Shown here piece by piece: positions 40,536 through 49,606 of a stretch of DNA of 64,000 bases. The stretch covers positions 3,100,001 through 3,164,000 of the forward strand of contig LR590464.1 in assembly GCA_901472455.1 (NCBI GenBank), written 5' to 3'. The position numbers and the translations under genes are program-made. Source of the stretch: Leclercia adecarboxylata. GTDB taxonomy: Bacteria; Pseudomonadota; Gammaproteobacteria; Enterobacterales; Enterobacteriaceae. Every line of letters starts with the position of its first letter. Position 1 is the first letter of the stretch. The notes beneath the pieces were generated by a model that had not been told where the DNA came from, ran no database searches, and saw only the letters and a program-made list of their open reading frames with translations.

Positions 40536-41025
40536 TCAAGTTAAATAACGAAGCCCCGGGAAGACAGGGAGCGTATAGCGATAGCGCGGCCATGCGGTTT
40601 TCAGGATATTCAGGAATCCGGCAGTAATTTTGCACCTCGGTCGCCTTCCAGTACCCGTCCTTAATCTGCAGAACGATAGGTGGTGCCGCCGGGTAGCTAA
40701 GGTCTGTCGATATGTACTGCCGCATTACCAGCGTGCCGTTGTTCAGGTTCGCCAGGGCGTTGCGTATCGCAGTGGAAACGATGCCGTCAATGTTGCTGAT
40801 GGCGAACTGCAGATCCTGCGTACCGTCTTTGTTCCTGGCTGGCAGCGCGACGGCCATTGCAGCTGCCTGGAATGTCACTGTCGCCCCCGCCTCTGTAACA
40901 GCGGTGATATCTTCGAAGTTCTCGACCAGCCAGTAATCCTGCCCACCGACGGTAATCTGCAACGTATTCAGTAGCGCCTCGCTGCCGCCGCTGGCGTACA
41001 GCCTGTTCAGAGTTGGACTGGTCAT
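40536..41025 (-). CDS. DUF1833 minor tail protein (one frame break)
   Basis: Protein of about 162 residues, in the position of lambda gpL. It starts MTSPTLNRLYASGGSEALLN and includes VTFQAAAMAVALPARNKDGT and LQFAISNIDGIVSTAIRNAL, diagnostic of DUF1833. A break near 40615 leads into the correct C-terminus, ILKTAWPRYRYTLPVFPGLR, with TGA at 40536. The longer frame to 40375 that overlaps the M41-like gene is therefore an artefact. Its start overlaps the preceding stop (ATGA). Confidence 0.84.
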
Positions 41026-41492
41026 GCTTCCGGCCACTCCCTGTTGAGCGCGTAATCGATAATGCTCTGGCCGACAATAAACTCAGGGAAATTACCCCAG
41101 CCAGGCGGCAGAATCGGACGCTCCCATAGCTCCAGTGTTGCCGTGAATTTCCAGAACCCTAACCCGAACAGCACCGGCCCATCGTAGATATCCTTGAACC
41201 GGCAGACGTAGTCACCAACGCCCATTGGCGTGCGCATGCGCATGTTGAACCACGCTGCGCCGTCCGTTATCACGTCTCTGAACCACACCTCAAACAGCTG
41301 CGCCTGGGCATCATTAAACACCCATGAAACACCCGCCTCAGTTGGAACCGAGGTGTATTTGCGGCGCTGCCGCGTGCGGCCGGATGTCATAGTGGAACGC
41401 TGGAGGGGGCTTACCGGAGTGAATCCATGCCCGGATCGCTGGGGCATTGGCAGGTACTGGTGCGGGAAATCAATGGTGCTGCTGATCCCCAT
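41022..41492 (-). CDS. minor tail protein (lambda gpM-like position)
   Basis: Intact 156-residue protein starting MGISSTIDFPHQYLPMPQRS. It contains GVSWVFNDAQAQLFEVWFRD and WKFTATLELWERP, similar to tail proteins encoded between tape measure and DUF1833 genes. It lies 10 bases downstream of the tape measure gene. The role in the tail tip is inferred from position. Confidence 0.68.
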   Translation of the reverse strand: MGISSTIDFPHQYLPMPQRSGHGFTPVSPLQRSTMTSGRTRQRRKYTSVPTEAGVSWVFNDAQAQLFEVWFRDVITDGAAWFNMRMRTPMGVGDYVCRFKDIYDGPVLFGLGFWKFTATLELWERPILPPGWGNFPEFIVGQSIIDYALNREWPEA

Positions 41493-41501
41493 GGGAACTC
41501 C

Positions 41502-44438
41502 TTATGTGAGGCGTTGAGTGGTGTTGAAATTGTTGGTCAGAGCGTTGGAGAGTTTTCCTTTGCCGCTGGCGACGTCGCTGACGGCCATGGCATAGCCCTG
41601 CTGCGCCCCGCGCTTAACTGCGGCCTCGAGCATGGCCAGCGTCTGCTCCGTTGGATCACCGTTGACCTGAATGACTGGGCTGTAATTGAACGCCCCGCCG
41701 CCACCGCCAATATCGCGGTTGCTGATGACGCGCCCGTTATCGCCGGGGATCATGTACTGGCTGCCATTGCTGGCTTTGAAAATCTCAGGTTTGCCGCCCT
41801 CGCCCACACGGTACATGGAGCTGGCAGATACCGGGCCGCCGTGTTCGCGGGCGCCGGCGACAGCCAATCCTTTAGCAGACAGAAGTGAGGCGGCATAGGC
41901 GGACTCACCAACAGCAGCGGCGCTGCCGTACGTGGCGATCGACGCACTCATTGCTGCAGGCGCCCAGGCTGATGCGGCAGCTGTTGCCTGGGCCATGGTG
42001 GAAGCCAGAGAAGCCGCCGCCGCTGCCTGCCCCATCACCTGGTTTTTAACCCACTGCATGCCCATCTCTACGAGACTGCTGATCACGCTGTTGATGATGG
42101 TCGAGCCGACGTTAGCCATTGCTTCCTGCAGGCTCTGGGTGCCGTCAATAAGTCCGGTGAGTGCGTTGGTTGCCCCGCTCTGCAGGCCTTCCAGCGAGGT
42201 AGCCAGCAGTTCATTGCCAGTGCTCTGATTACGATAGATTTCCCACTGGGCGGCGATACGCGCCTGCTCGTATTCAGTATCAGCTGCAGCTCGTAGCGCC
42301 AGCGCATTCTGATGGGTTAACACGCCCTGCTGCTCGTACTGCTGGATCAGCGCGAGTTTGCGCGCGTTCTCGTTCGCCAGTTGCTGCACCGGGTCAACAG
42401 TGCCAGCCGCTTCCTGTTGGGGCGCAACTGCCTGCTGGGCGCGGATTTTGGCGAGGTTGGTCTGGTGCGTCGCTTCCAGGCGTTCTGCGGTCTTGTTGAA
42501 TTGTTCAATGCTTATTTTCTTAGCACTGAGCGCAGTCATTAAATCGCGCAGTTCCTGTTTATAGCTGGCATTTTCCCGCGCCTCTGCAAGAAGTTTTTCT
42601 GCTGCAGTCTGCGCTTTTAACGCATTTGTCGTATCCCAGATCTCCCCCCGATATTTACCAGCCAGCGCTATTTGGTCCTGCGTGGCGCCTTTTCCTAATG
42701 ACTGTTGAGCGGTAAGAATTGCCTGCTCTCGACTTAGCTCTTGTGTAGAGCCAGCGGCCAGTTCTGATTGCTGCCTCAAATTCTCAAGCTTTTGCGCCAC
42801 CGTTTTCTTGCTGATTGGCTAACTTCTTAGCTTCTGACGCAGCGCTGCTGGCCCCCTTCTTGCTGTTGGCGTTAGCCTCATCCTGTTTATAGGTTGCAAG
42901 CTTGACGGCGTAGTACTTCCTGAATTCTGCAGTTCCCTTTTTCAGGCCTTGAGTTTCAGCGTCTCGCCATGCCTTTGCCTGCATTTGAGCTTCGCCAGAT
43001 AGCCTTGCGATAAATAACTCCTGCTGAGCTATTTTTAGCGCCTTATCCTGGCTGGAAGTGAGGCTATCGGTCATCTCCTTCAGGGCCTTAAGGCGCGAGG
43101 TGGCGTCTGTGCTTGTCTCCATGATGGTTAAGAGACTTTTGGCATATTCCCGGGCCTTAGCCGCGCCAGAAGATTGCCCATTCCCGACATCCTGCAGAGT
43201 CACAACCAATGCCTTAAGTTTTTCATCAGTTGGTGTTTTCGCTATGTCAGAAAGTTGCTTAGCAAACTCAAAAGCTTTCTGATCGCTAATATCGAACTTG
43301 GTAGACAGGGCCGCAACAGTTGCCACCATAGAGTTCATCGTTGACTGCCCAGCCTGTCCGCTGGCTGCTGCCTGCTTCCATGCTTCGCTGAAATCGTTGG
43401 TGGTTATATTTAGCGTGGACAAATAGTCATTAAATAATTTAACGCTGGCATATCCACCACCCCAGCGAAGACATCAATGAATCACCAAAGCTAATGAAGT
43501 CACTCCGATGCCTTCTGCACTTCTTTTGAAACATTTGATAGAGCGGCCTGCAATTCAAGCTCAGCCTGCTTTTTCATCAGCGTTGCCACAGCGATATTTG
43601 TCTGTGCCAGCGCAGCATATTTATCAGAGAGAGCAGCTACACCATTTTGCGAAATGGTAATAACCTTATCCATGGTTTCAGCAGCGCTCTTAAGAGCATC
43701 CATGGCATTTTTACCGCCATTCAAAGATGTTATAAGCGCCCCTGCCACCACCGTGCTGAGCGCAAGAACTGCACCTATAACCGCGCCACCAGGGCCAAAT
43801 GCCCCAGCAAGTTGAGACCCCTGCTGTGAGAAGGCTACGAGAGCAGACTGGCCACCCTGCACCTGGACGATGAAATCCTGAACTTGATAGCCCGCCTGCT
43901 GCATGGTTGACTTCCAGTTACCATGACCTTTTGCGCCAGTATCACTGGCAGTTTTCATATCAAACAGACGACCAGTTAGCTCACCAATTTTCTGTTTCTC
44001 TTCATCGGTAGCTTTGGACCCAGCGCGCAATTGGGCTGCCAGCATCGCAGCGCTGCGCGCGCCATTCTCCTGCGCCTCATCGAGGATCGCCAGTTGATTG
44101 CCCAGCGCCTCAATAATCGAATCAGCCCTGCTAAATTCATTGCTGGCACCACCAGTGCCACTGCGGGCCTCAGCCATTGCTCTGGCGATTCCGCTGACGC
44201 TACTGTTCAGCTTTTTAAGCTGATTATCCATGGAGTTGGCATAGCCCGTAAGCTCAGTGAAAGCACCGCCAGCCTGTCCGGCACTATTATCGAGACCATC
44301 CATGCCTTTACTTGACGCCTTGGCCGCAGCATCGAGCTCGTCCAGTGCATTGGCCGCTAACTTGCCGCCAACCAGCAATGGTTCAATATCAGCACTTACC
44401 GTGTAAACAATGCTGCCAGCGTCTTTCTCACCTGCCAT
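41502..44438 (-). CDS. phage tail tape measure protein (frame breaks)
   Basis: Protein of about 978 residues that sets tail length. It starts MAGEKDAGSIVYTVSADIEP. Long Ala/Gln-rich helices follow, a hydrophobic stretch with GPGGAVIGAVLALSTVVAG, and a C-terminal Ala-rich region including MGQAAAAASLASTMAQATAA, as typical for tape measures. The frame breaks near 43490-43430 and 42790. The end is NNFNTTQRLT. A GGAG site precedes the ATG by seven bases. Confidence 0.87.
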
Positions 44439-44459
44439 AGTTTTCTCCGGGCAATAAAA

Positions 44460-44479
44460 AACCCCGCCGGAGCGAGGTT
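44460..44479 (-). terminator. terminator upstream of the tape measure gene
   Basis: AACCCCGC / GCGAGGTT stem with one mismatch, loop CGGA, and a T run on the minus strand. It lies between the lipoprotein gene and the tape measure gene and may end an independent accessory transcript. Confidence 0.7.
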
Positions 44480-44497
44480 TGAATGAAGTTCATGGCT

Positions 44498-44953
44498 TTA
44501 ACTACAATTTACCGGCCTTCCAATGAATATTATGTTTCCATAAGCATCATTCGTGTTTTTAATCCTTAGGACTTGGCCATTTCTCATAAACACCCAATAC
44601 AGTTGCTTGCCTGTATACCCACCATATGAATTTTTAGCATTCACATAAACGCAGGAAGAATAGCCGTACACAAAATTCCTATTCTCAACCATTACCTCTT
44701 TGCGAGGCTCTGTGAAATCAGAAAATTTTGCAGACTCGGGGTCTTTTAACTGATCGCGAATGGCTGACTCTATGATGACTTTGGAATTATCTGGCTTGCT
44801 ACCTACATCAGCGGTTTCAAGATTGATGTTTTTTACAGCTTGAGCGAATTCAGCATCTCTTTTTTTGGCCTCCTGCATCTCCTTACTGGGAGCGCACGCC
44901 GTTAAGAATAAAGCGATCGCCACAGCTGATAAACCAACAAAACTCTTCTTCAT
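44498..44953 (-). CDS. phage-encoded lipoprotein of unknown function
   Basis: A 151-residue protein. The start at 44953 gives the lipoprotein signal MKKSFVGLSAVAIALFLTAC with lipobox LTAC, followed by Ala at +2 which favours the outer membrane. The mature part is charged then beta-rich, with SAIRDQLKDPESAKFSDF and VYGYSSCVYVNAKNSYGG. The upstream open frame to 45037 lacks a signal sequence and is not preferred. It lies in a block of genes foreign to the tail module. Superinfection exclusion or a surface change is plausible, but not shown. Confidence 0.68.
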   Translation of the reverse strand: MKKSFVGLSAVAIALFLTACAPSKEMQEAKKRDAEFAQAVKNINLETADVGSKPDNSKVIIESAIRDQLKDPESAKFSDFTEPRKEVMVENRNFVYGYSSCVYVNAKNSYGGYTGKQLYWVFMRNGQVLRIKNTNDAYGNIIFIGRPVNCS

Positions 44954-45106
44954 ATCCCCATTCCACATTGGTAAAAATGAACATCCTACCCAGGAATAGC
45001 ACAGGCGCAACGGCAAACGCTGATTTATTGATCTCAATCGACCGAGAACGGGAAATCCCGCAGTTCAATTACTGCCGTTGAGGCGATTTAGCCGACAGGA
45101 CGATGG

Positions 45107-45523
45107 TCAGGCTTGATATGTTTTCAGCTGATCAAGCTCTTCTTGCGAGACCTCAGAGAAAGTCTCCTCAACGAGCTTAATAATGGACGGGAGGATTGAA
45201 TCGATCTGGTCATGTGCGTTAGGGCTGACTATTGCAATTATCTGGTAATGTTCATCGTTATACAGATGCTTGGCATAAACCAAATAATTATCACACGTCC
45301 TCTGGCTCGGAGAGCACTCTGGAGGCCATGGTTTGTCACCGGGTAGTTTCAGGTGTATCTTTCGGATGTTGGCTGCCATGGCTTCATAACTTCTTTCAAA
45401 GCCGCCATGAGAGCCAAAGCACCAGTATGGAGTTCCGTTAGAAATGGTTTCTGCCAGCATCTGTGCATACTTATGCGCAGCCGCTTGCTGATATAGGCCT
45501 TCAGTTATGCTGACTTTTACCAT
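45107..45523 (-). CDS. YafO-family toxin-like protein
   Basis: A 138-residue protein. The core FERSYEAMAANIRKIHLKLP, then PWPPECSPSQRTCDNYLVYA and YQIIAIVSPNAH, aligns by eye with E. coli YafO (FERVAHIHLAN, FPPQLRQFSRTNDEAHLVYC, WLLIAILKPEPHK). YafO is a ribosome-dependent mRNA interferase. The upstream gene ends one base before this ATG, as in toxin-antitoxin pairs, but is not YafN-like. An extra C-terminal extension rich in Glu is present. The assignment rests on visual similarity only. Confidence 0.6.
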   Translation of the reverse strand: MVKVSITEGLYQQAAAHKYAQMLAETISNGTPYWCFGSHGGFERSYEAMAANIRKIHLKLPGDKPWPPECSPSQRTCDNYLVYAKHLYNDEHYQIIAIVSPNAHDQIDSILPSIIKLVEETFSEVSQEELDQLKTYQA

Positions 45524-45524
45524 T

Positions 45525-46097
45525 TCACATCCATTTAGGTGAATCGGCGCCTAATATTATGTGAGATGTTTTAATCATAGAGATAGCGTCTTCGCGAACT
45601 ATATCAAAAGAGTCAACGTCAGCAGCAGCAGATTTTACCTGCTTCACTTCATCTATCATTTGCCCCGCGATGTTCTCAACAGCAGAAAGAGCCTTCACAT
45701 ATTTGCGCTTCAGCGGTCTGAGCATGCTGATGTGTCCACTCCACATAGGGGAGCTTTCTGCAACAGTGAACATTTCCACGACGTGGCCGCGCGCATTTTT
45801 GCACGCTATGACTAAGGCGCTTAGAGACTCAATAAAGCCCTCAGGGACGCTGCTTACGTCAATATTACCAGAACGAACATTGGCTAAATGTTGCATCCCT
45901 TCCTTTGCCATTTCTTCGATCAGTTTTGAGCTAGCAACAATTGCTGTGCATCTGCGCAGAGACTCTTCAACATTCAACCTCTCAGGCATCTCACAAGCAT
46001 TAGATATCAAAGGCTTGAACGCGCTATTTACCGCATCCTGAACCTTGTTCATCTGTTGAGTTACCGCAGCCAATGCAATTGCTTGACTGATAGCCAT
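45525..46097 (-). CDS. helical 190-residue protein paired with the YafO-like toxin
   Basis: From ATG 46097 (MAISQAIALAAVTQQMNKVQ), preceded by GAGGGG and TAGG. The upstream in-frame ATG at 46127 lacks a good site. The sequence is almost entirely helical, with heptad-like stretches such as MIDEVKQVKSAAADVDSF, and it has no transmembrane or DNA-binding motif that I can recognise. It ends SPKWM one base before the toxin-like ATG. Position suggests an antitoxin or immunity function, but no similarity to YafN or other antitoxins is visible. Confidence 0.55.
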   Translation of the reverse strand: MAISQAIALAAVTQQMNKVQDAVNSAFKPLISNACEMPERLNVEESLRRCTAIVASSKLIEEMAKEGMQHLANVRSGNIDVSSVPEGFIESLSALVIACKNARGHVVEMFTVAESSPMWSGHISMLRPLKRKYVKALSAVENIAGQMIDEVKQVKSAAADVDSFDIVREDAISMIKTSHIILGADSPKWM

Positions 46098-46412
46098 CCT
46101 AATCCCCTCTGCCGCTATTAACGACATAAATACTACAAAACAAAAATTAGCTAAATGCTAAAAGTTTGCAAAGTGTATTACCTTAAAGGTGATCCTTCAA
46201 CAGCATGATGAGTCTAGCGCACTCAGAAAGGCCCCAGAAACCACTCAAAAACACTCAAAATGAACATGTACCTGGACAGGCCTTAAATCATCGCCACGCA
46301 TAGAGCTTCTGGCTTCGTTTTAAGAGGGGTAAATTTTTTGTTTTTTTGTGAGCCGCAAGGACGTACTCATAGTTCTCGTCATTCCAAATGCATAAAAGCC
46401 CACCCGGGTTGG
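46098..46412 (-). promoter_or_regulatory. 315-base non-coding region with palindromes upstream of the toxin pair
   Basis: An AT-rich stretch with no supported gene. On the minus strand it holds TTGCAA, 16 bases, then TAATTT, a plausible promoter. TAGCATTTAGCTA lies within the spacer, and ACCTTTAAGGT just upstream is another palindrome; both could be operators for autoregulation. It separates the accessory genes from the tail chaperone gene. Confidence 0.4.
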
Positions 46413-47081
46413 CTACTTCGCCGCCGCCCTTCTCGCCGCCTGCTTCGCCAGGAAGTCATCCGCAACCGCGTCGTACTCATCCCGCGTGAAGCCCTTCTGA
46501 TCAGGGTATTTCTGCGCCAGCATCAGCTGAAACTCGGTCATGGTCAGCGACGCAGCCTCTTCCCGGCTCATGCCGAAGTGGCTACGCGCCGCGCTGATGT
46601 AGTCGAAGGCCTTAAACTCGTTCGTCGTTTCGCCTGACTCATGCCGCTGCAGGCGGCGCACACTGGCCTTACCTACGATGCCATGCTGCATCAGGTGCTG
46701 AGCCAGCACGATGATGTCGTTCCTCGGCATCTGCCCGGGCCGGTAAACAACGTATCGACTCCATCCTTTCCACTCACCTATCATCGGGGTGAGATCGTCA
46801 TCACAGCAGGCCTGCATGATATGCATACTAAGCGACAGCAATCTCTCTGCGATGCGATTCATGGATGGCGACAGCCACTCAGGGAAGCGACCAAGCGTGT
46901 CAGTGCAGAGCTGGATGACGGCGGCAACATCGCTACCGTGTACTGTGGCATACGCCTGAACTATTTCTGCTGGTGTGCCGATCCGGGTCATAGCCATCAG
47001 AGAGGGCCTTAATAGGTAGTCCTTTCCTCCCTCGCGGCCATCACTCACAGAGAACTCGCCGATATCGATCAGTGCTGTCAT
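46413..47081 (-). CDS. tail assembly chaperone-like protein (DUF6246 type)
   Basis: A 222-residue protein starting MTALIDIGEFSVSDGREGGK at 47081, where AAGGAA precedes the ATG. It includes GVPxx-like tail-chaperone features in the position of lambda gpG/GT, between the tube and the tape measure. The C-terminal part EAASLTMTEFQLMLAQKYPD followed by an Ala/Arg/Lys-rich end is typical. I see no obvious slippery sequence for a programmed G/GT frameshift. The family name is from memory. Confidence 0.65.
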   Translation of the reverse strand: MTALIDIGEFSVSDGREGGKDYLLRPSLMAMTRIGTPAEIVQAYATVHGSDVAAVIQLCTDTLGRFPEWLSPSMNRIAERLLSLSMHIMQACCDDDLTPMIGEWKGWSRYVVYRPGQMPRNDIIVLAQHLMQHGIVGKASVRRLQRHESGETTNEFKAFDYISAARSHFGMSREEAASLTMTEFQLMLAQKYPDQKGFTRDEYDAVADDFLAKQAARRAAAK

Positions 47082-47141
47082 GTTCCTTCCCGGGTAACAA
47101 TCATTATCAAGGGCAGCCGCGGCCACCCTTTGGAATGGCCG

Positions 47142-47885
47142 TTAGCTGACAGTAACGGTATGGGTTGCGACAAAATTACCGTCTTCAGTGTTGATGACGA
47201 TCTGCGCGCTGCCGGCGGCGACGCGGTTCACTGTGACAGTGGTACCGGAGGCCGTAGCAGTGGCTTTGCTTGGATCGGTAGATGCGACGGTGAAGTCTTT
47301 GTTGGTCGCGCCAGTCGGGGCAATATTCACCGTAAAGGTGCTGGTACCACCTGCCGCGCCGGTGCTGGTAGCCGGGGTCACCGTTACGCCGGTCACCGCC
47401 ACTGCCGTCACTTCATTAACTTCGATGGTGCTGGCATCACCGACTTTGAACTCGGTGGAGAACGTGACGATGTCGTTGGTCCCGCCGTCAGAACTCAGCG
47501 CGTTGATGTTCATGTAACCGATGAACTCGACCGGGCCGTAGTCCATGCGCACCCAGATGCCGGGCTGGCGCTTGGCCTTCAGTTCCTCAGCAAAGTACTT
47601 GATGAACTTGCCGACTCCGTACTGATCCAGCTTATCCTTCTTGCGCACTTCGCCTTCAAAGCTCAGGGTGAAGTCACTGTTGGTGATGATGGTCTCGACA
47701 TAGCCGCCGCCGTCATCTGCATCAGAGGTCACCGAGTTCGGGTTGAAGTCGAACCCCTTAGACGTACCAGCGGCCAGCGCCATCCACTCAGATTCAAGCG
47801 GTTTGACATCCGGGCAGCCATCGGCGACTTCCAGCACGACCGCACCGCCGAAAAGGCGCTCGTTCGAGTTAGGGCAGTTAGCCAT
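47142..47885 (-). CDS. major tail tube protein with C-terminal Ig-like (BIG2) domain
   Basis: Intact 247-residue protein. The N-terminal part (about 1-155) starts MANCPNSNERLFGGAVVLEV and has the beta-rich tail-tube style. The C-terminal part (about 160-247) is a bacterial Ig-like group 2 domain with GVTVTPATSTGAAGGTSTFT and the end VATHTVTVS. In lambda gpV a similar appended Ig domain decorates the tail surface and may bind carbohydrates. It lies upstream of the chaperone and downstream of the terminator protein. Confidence 0.85.
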   Translation of the reverse strand: MANCPNSNERLFGGAVVLEVADGCPDVKPLESEWMALAAGTSKGFDFNPNSVTSDADDGGGYVETIITNSDFTLSFEGEVRKKDKLDQYGVGKFIKYFAEELKAKRQPGIWVRMDYGPVEFIGYMNINALSSDGGTNDIVTFSTEFKVGDASTIEVNEVTAVAVTGVTVTPATSTGAAGGTSTFTVNIAPTGATNKDFTVASTDPSKATATASGTTVTVNRVAAGSAQIVINTEDGNFVATHTVTVS

Positions 47886-47915
47886 TTGAAACTCCTCTTT
47901 GACGTAAAAAAGAAT

Positions 47916-47931
47916 ACCCGCCTGAGCGGGT
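47916..47931 (-). terminator. hairpin before the major tail protein gene
   Basis: ACCCGC / GCGGGT stem with loop CTGA, followed by a T-rich stretch on the minus strand, 31 bases before the tail tube ATG. Confidence 0.6.
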
Positions 47932-47948
47932 TATTTGGTTGGGAATGG

Positions 47949-48332
47949 CTAGTCGCCAAACGTGCAGGCAAATTGCAATCGGAAGACTATTCGCCCTTCT
48001 TCTGTGAGCACCGGCGCGGGGATGGCGCCCATGTTCTGGATATAGCCGACGCACTCATCAGCCATTGGGTTAGCCTGGACATAATCGACGATCCGCTGCA
48101 CAGCGCTTAGCGCGTCTTTGCGCTTATCTTTCGCGCCGACGACGTCGACAAGGACGTGATATTCGGACCCGAGATCGGTGCGGATGTTTGTGCCGCCATT
48201 TGGCCGGAATACCATAACCGCCTTCGACAGGTCGCCCGGGTCGTCGTACATCAACTGCTGCACCGTGAAACCGGTAGTTAGCCCTGCATCACCGAACAGA
48301 TTGCGCACCCTTTCGTGCATCATGGGCGTCAT
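47949..48332 (-). CDS. tail terminator-like protein
   Basis: A 127-residue protein starting MTPMMHERVRNLFGDAGLTT. It includes NIRTDLGSEYHVLVDVVGAK and ends RLQFACTFGD. It sits at the place of lambda gpU, between HK97 gp10-like and tail tube genes, where tail terminator proteins are encoded. Its start overlaps the preceding stop by four bases. Function inferred from gene order. Confidence 0.6.
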   Translation of the reverse strand: MTPMMHERVRNLFGDAGLTTGFTVQQLMYDDPGDLSKAVMVFRPNGGTNIRTDLGSEYHVLVDVVGAKDKRKDALSAVQRIVDYVQANPMADECVGYIQNMGAIPAPVLTEEGRIVFRLQFACTFGD

Positions 48333-48697
48333 AGCGACATCTCCTTGGCGATCACCGCGTCGATTTGCCTGCGGGTATCCTCAAATCCCTTGGTCAGGAA
48401 CTCTTTCCTCGCTGTGGCCCGGCGGAAGGTCTGCGGCACATTCGGATCGTGAACATACATCGCGTAATTAGCGGAGTAGCCCACACGACCAGTCACCCGA
48501 TTGCCGTTCACGGTTATGTCGCGAAACTGGCTGTTCAGCAGCGTTGAAGTGTCGATCGGCGTATACAGCGCGGCCTGAGAGCTACCGATTATCAGCGCTG
48601 ATTGCACAGCCCTTACGACCTTTCGACCCTGAATATCACCGATAAGGGCATTGAGGTTTTTCTGCGCCTGGCTGATGCCACTCACTTTGATGCCCAT
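48329..48697 (-). CDS. HK97 gp10-like head-tail / tail component
   Basis: A 122-residue protein starting MGIKVSGISQAQKNLNALIG. It contains YTPIDTSTLLNSQFRDITVN followed by GRVGYSANYAMYVHDPN, the TP.DTG.L..S and Y...VH patterns shared by HK97 gp10 and lambda Z-like proteins. It lies two bases after the upstream gene. Likely part of tail completion or connection. Confidence 0.75.
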   Translation of the reverse strand: MGIKVSGISQAQKNLNALIGDIQGRKVVRAVQSALIIGSSQAALYTPIDTSTLLNSQFRDITVNGNRVTGRVGYSANYAMYVHDPNVPQTFRRATARKEFLTKGFEDTRRQIDAVIAKEMSL

Positions 48698-48699
48698 GG

Positions 48700-49050
48700 C
48701 TATACTCCAGTCAAAATTGCATAGTCATCCGCCACTCGCTCGAACGTGTCGGCGTAGCGGATAACCTGCCGCACCTCATCGGCACCGGCGACAACCGGGT
48801 CTGCTTCGTTAGACTCCCCAATCAGCAGGTAATCACCGGCCGCGGCGAGTGCAAACTCAGTCCACACGGTGTTCTTCACGACGATTTCGGCGCCCAGGCT
48901 GGCTAACTTCTTGCTGAGTCCGCCCTCGTAATCACAGAGGATTTTCTCAGGTTCGGCATAGCCCAGCGGGTCGCCGTATTCGTCATTACCTTCCAGCTTG
49001 CGCCAGATGGTCGCCGTGGCCGTATAACTCCAGTTTGCTACCGATGACAT
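48700..49050 (-). CDS. head-tail joining / head closure protein
   Basis: A 116-residue protein starting MSSVANWSYTATATIWRKLE. It includes EYGDPLGYAEPEKILCDYEG and is found in the connector cluster between capsid and tail genes. Its start overlaps the stop of a 57-residue upstream gene. Exact role is not visible from the sequence. Confidence 0.6.
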   Translation of the reverse strand: MSSVANWSYTATATIWRKLEGNDEYGDPLGYAEPEKILCDYEGGLSKKLASLGAEIVVKNTVWTEFALAAAGDYLLIGESNEADPVVAGADEVRQVIRYADTFERVADDYAILTGV

Positions 49051-49223
49051 CAGCCCTCCTTCCAGCGCAGCACCTTCGCGCCAGTTGCCCTGATGCGCTC
49101 ACAGTTGATATGCCACTCGCCGTCTGATTTCACGTAGCCAGTGGTTTCCCTCCCGGTGTCGGTCATCACCCATACGCGGGTGAATGAGCTCGGTAGGCCG
49201 TGCTTAACTGATTTGTACGTCAT
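49050..49223 (-). CDS. small connector-region protein of 57 residues
   Basis: A short frame starting MTYKSVKHGLPSSFTRVWVM, then DTGRETTGYVKSDGEWHINC and ending TGAKVLRWKEG. Stop and start codons overlap both neighbours by one to three bases, the tight packing expected of a real gene. No family recognised. Confidence 0.65.
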   Translation of the reverse strand: MTYKSVKHGLPSSFTRVWVMTDTGRETTGYVKSDGEWHINCERIRATGAKVLRWKEG

Positions 49224-49604
49224 CAGCAGCCCCCGACAACCATGAACAGGCCCACGCTGTTACCGGCGCTGATCGGCAGTTCTCCGGTGCAACCGCTGGT
49301 ATCGAGCCGGGCCAGCGAGTCGCGCAGCCAGGTGATGCCATCGTCGCCGTACTCAAACGAGCGGGACGCGCCAGACGGCGCACCCTGCGATTTGATTCGG
49401 CGTGCGCCGGATGACGTCGCCATTAGCGCGGCGGCATACATCAGGATAAGCTTCGCGGTGCACTCGTCATACCCCGCGCCATCGAGACACGGGATAATCT
49501 TGTTCACCACGCAGAGGAATCGGCGTAAGCAAGGCATCAGGTATGGCGTACCCCAACTCAGCGAGGAAGCCTTTAATTTCTTCTGGCGTAAGCGGGGTTG
49601 CCAT
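49223..49604 (-). CDS. head-tail connector-like protein (one frame break)
   Basis: Protein of about 126 residues. It starts MATPLTPEEIKGFLAELGYA at 49604, and after a break near 49510 continues IIPCLDGAGYDECTAKLILM and ends ISAGNSVGLFMVVGGC. It resembles the small helical connector proteins that join portal and tail in HK97-like phages. The apparent start inside the second frame is an artefact of the break. Confidence 0.62.
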
Positions 49605-49606
49605 GG

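Noticed and set aside
46413..46500. Programmed frameshift in the tail chaperone gene (G/GT type)
   Set aside because: No slippery heptamer or second overlapping frame is seen before the accessory block.
47130..48110. Open frame of 326 codons on the plus strand
   Set aside because: Antisense to the tail tube and terminator genes, whose operon context is clear.
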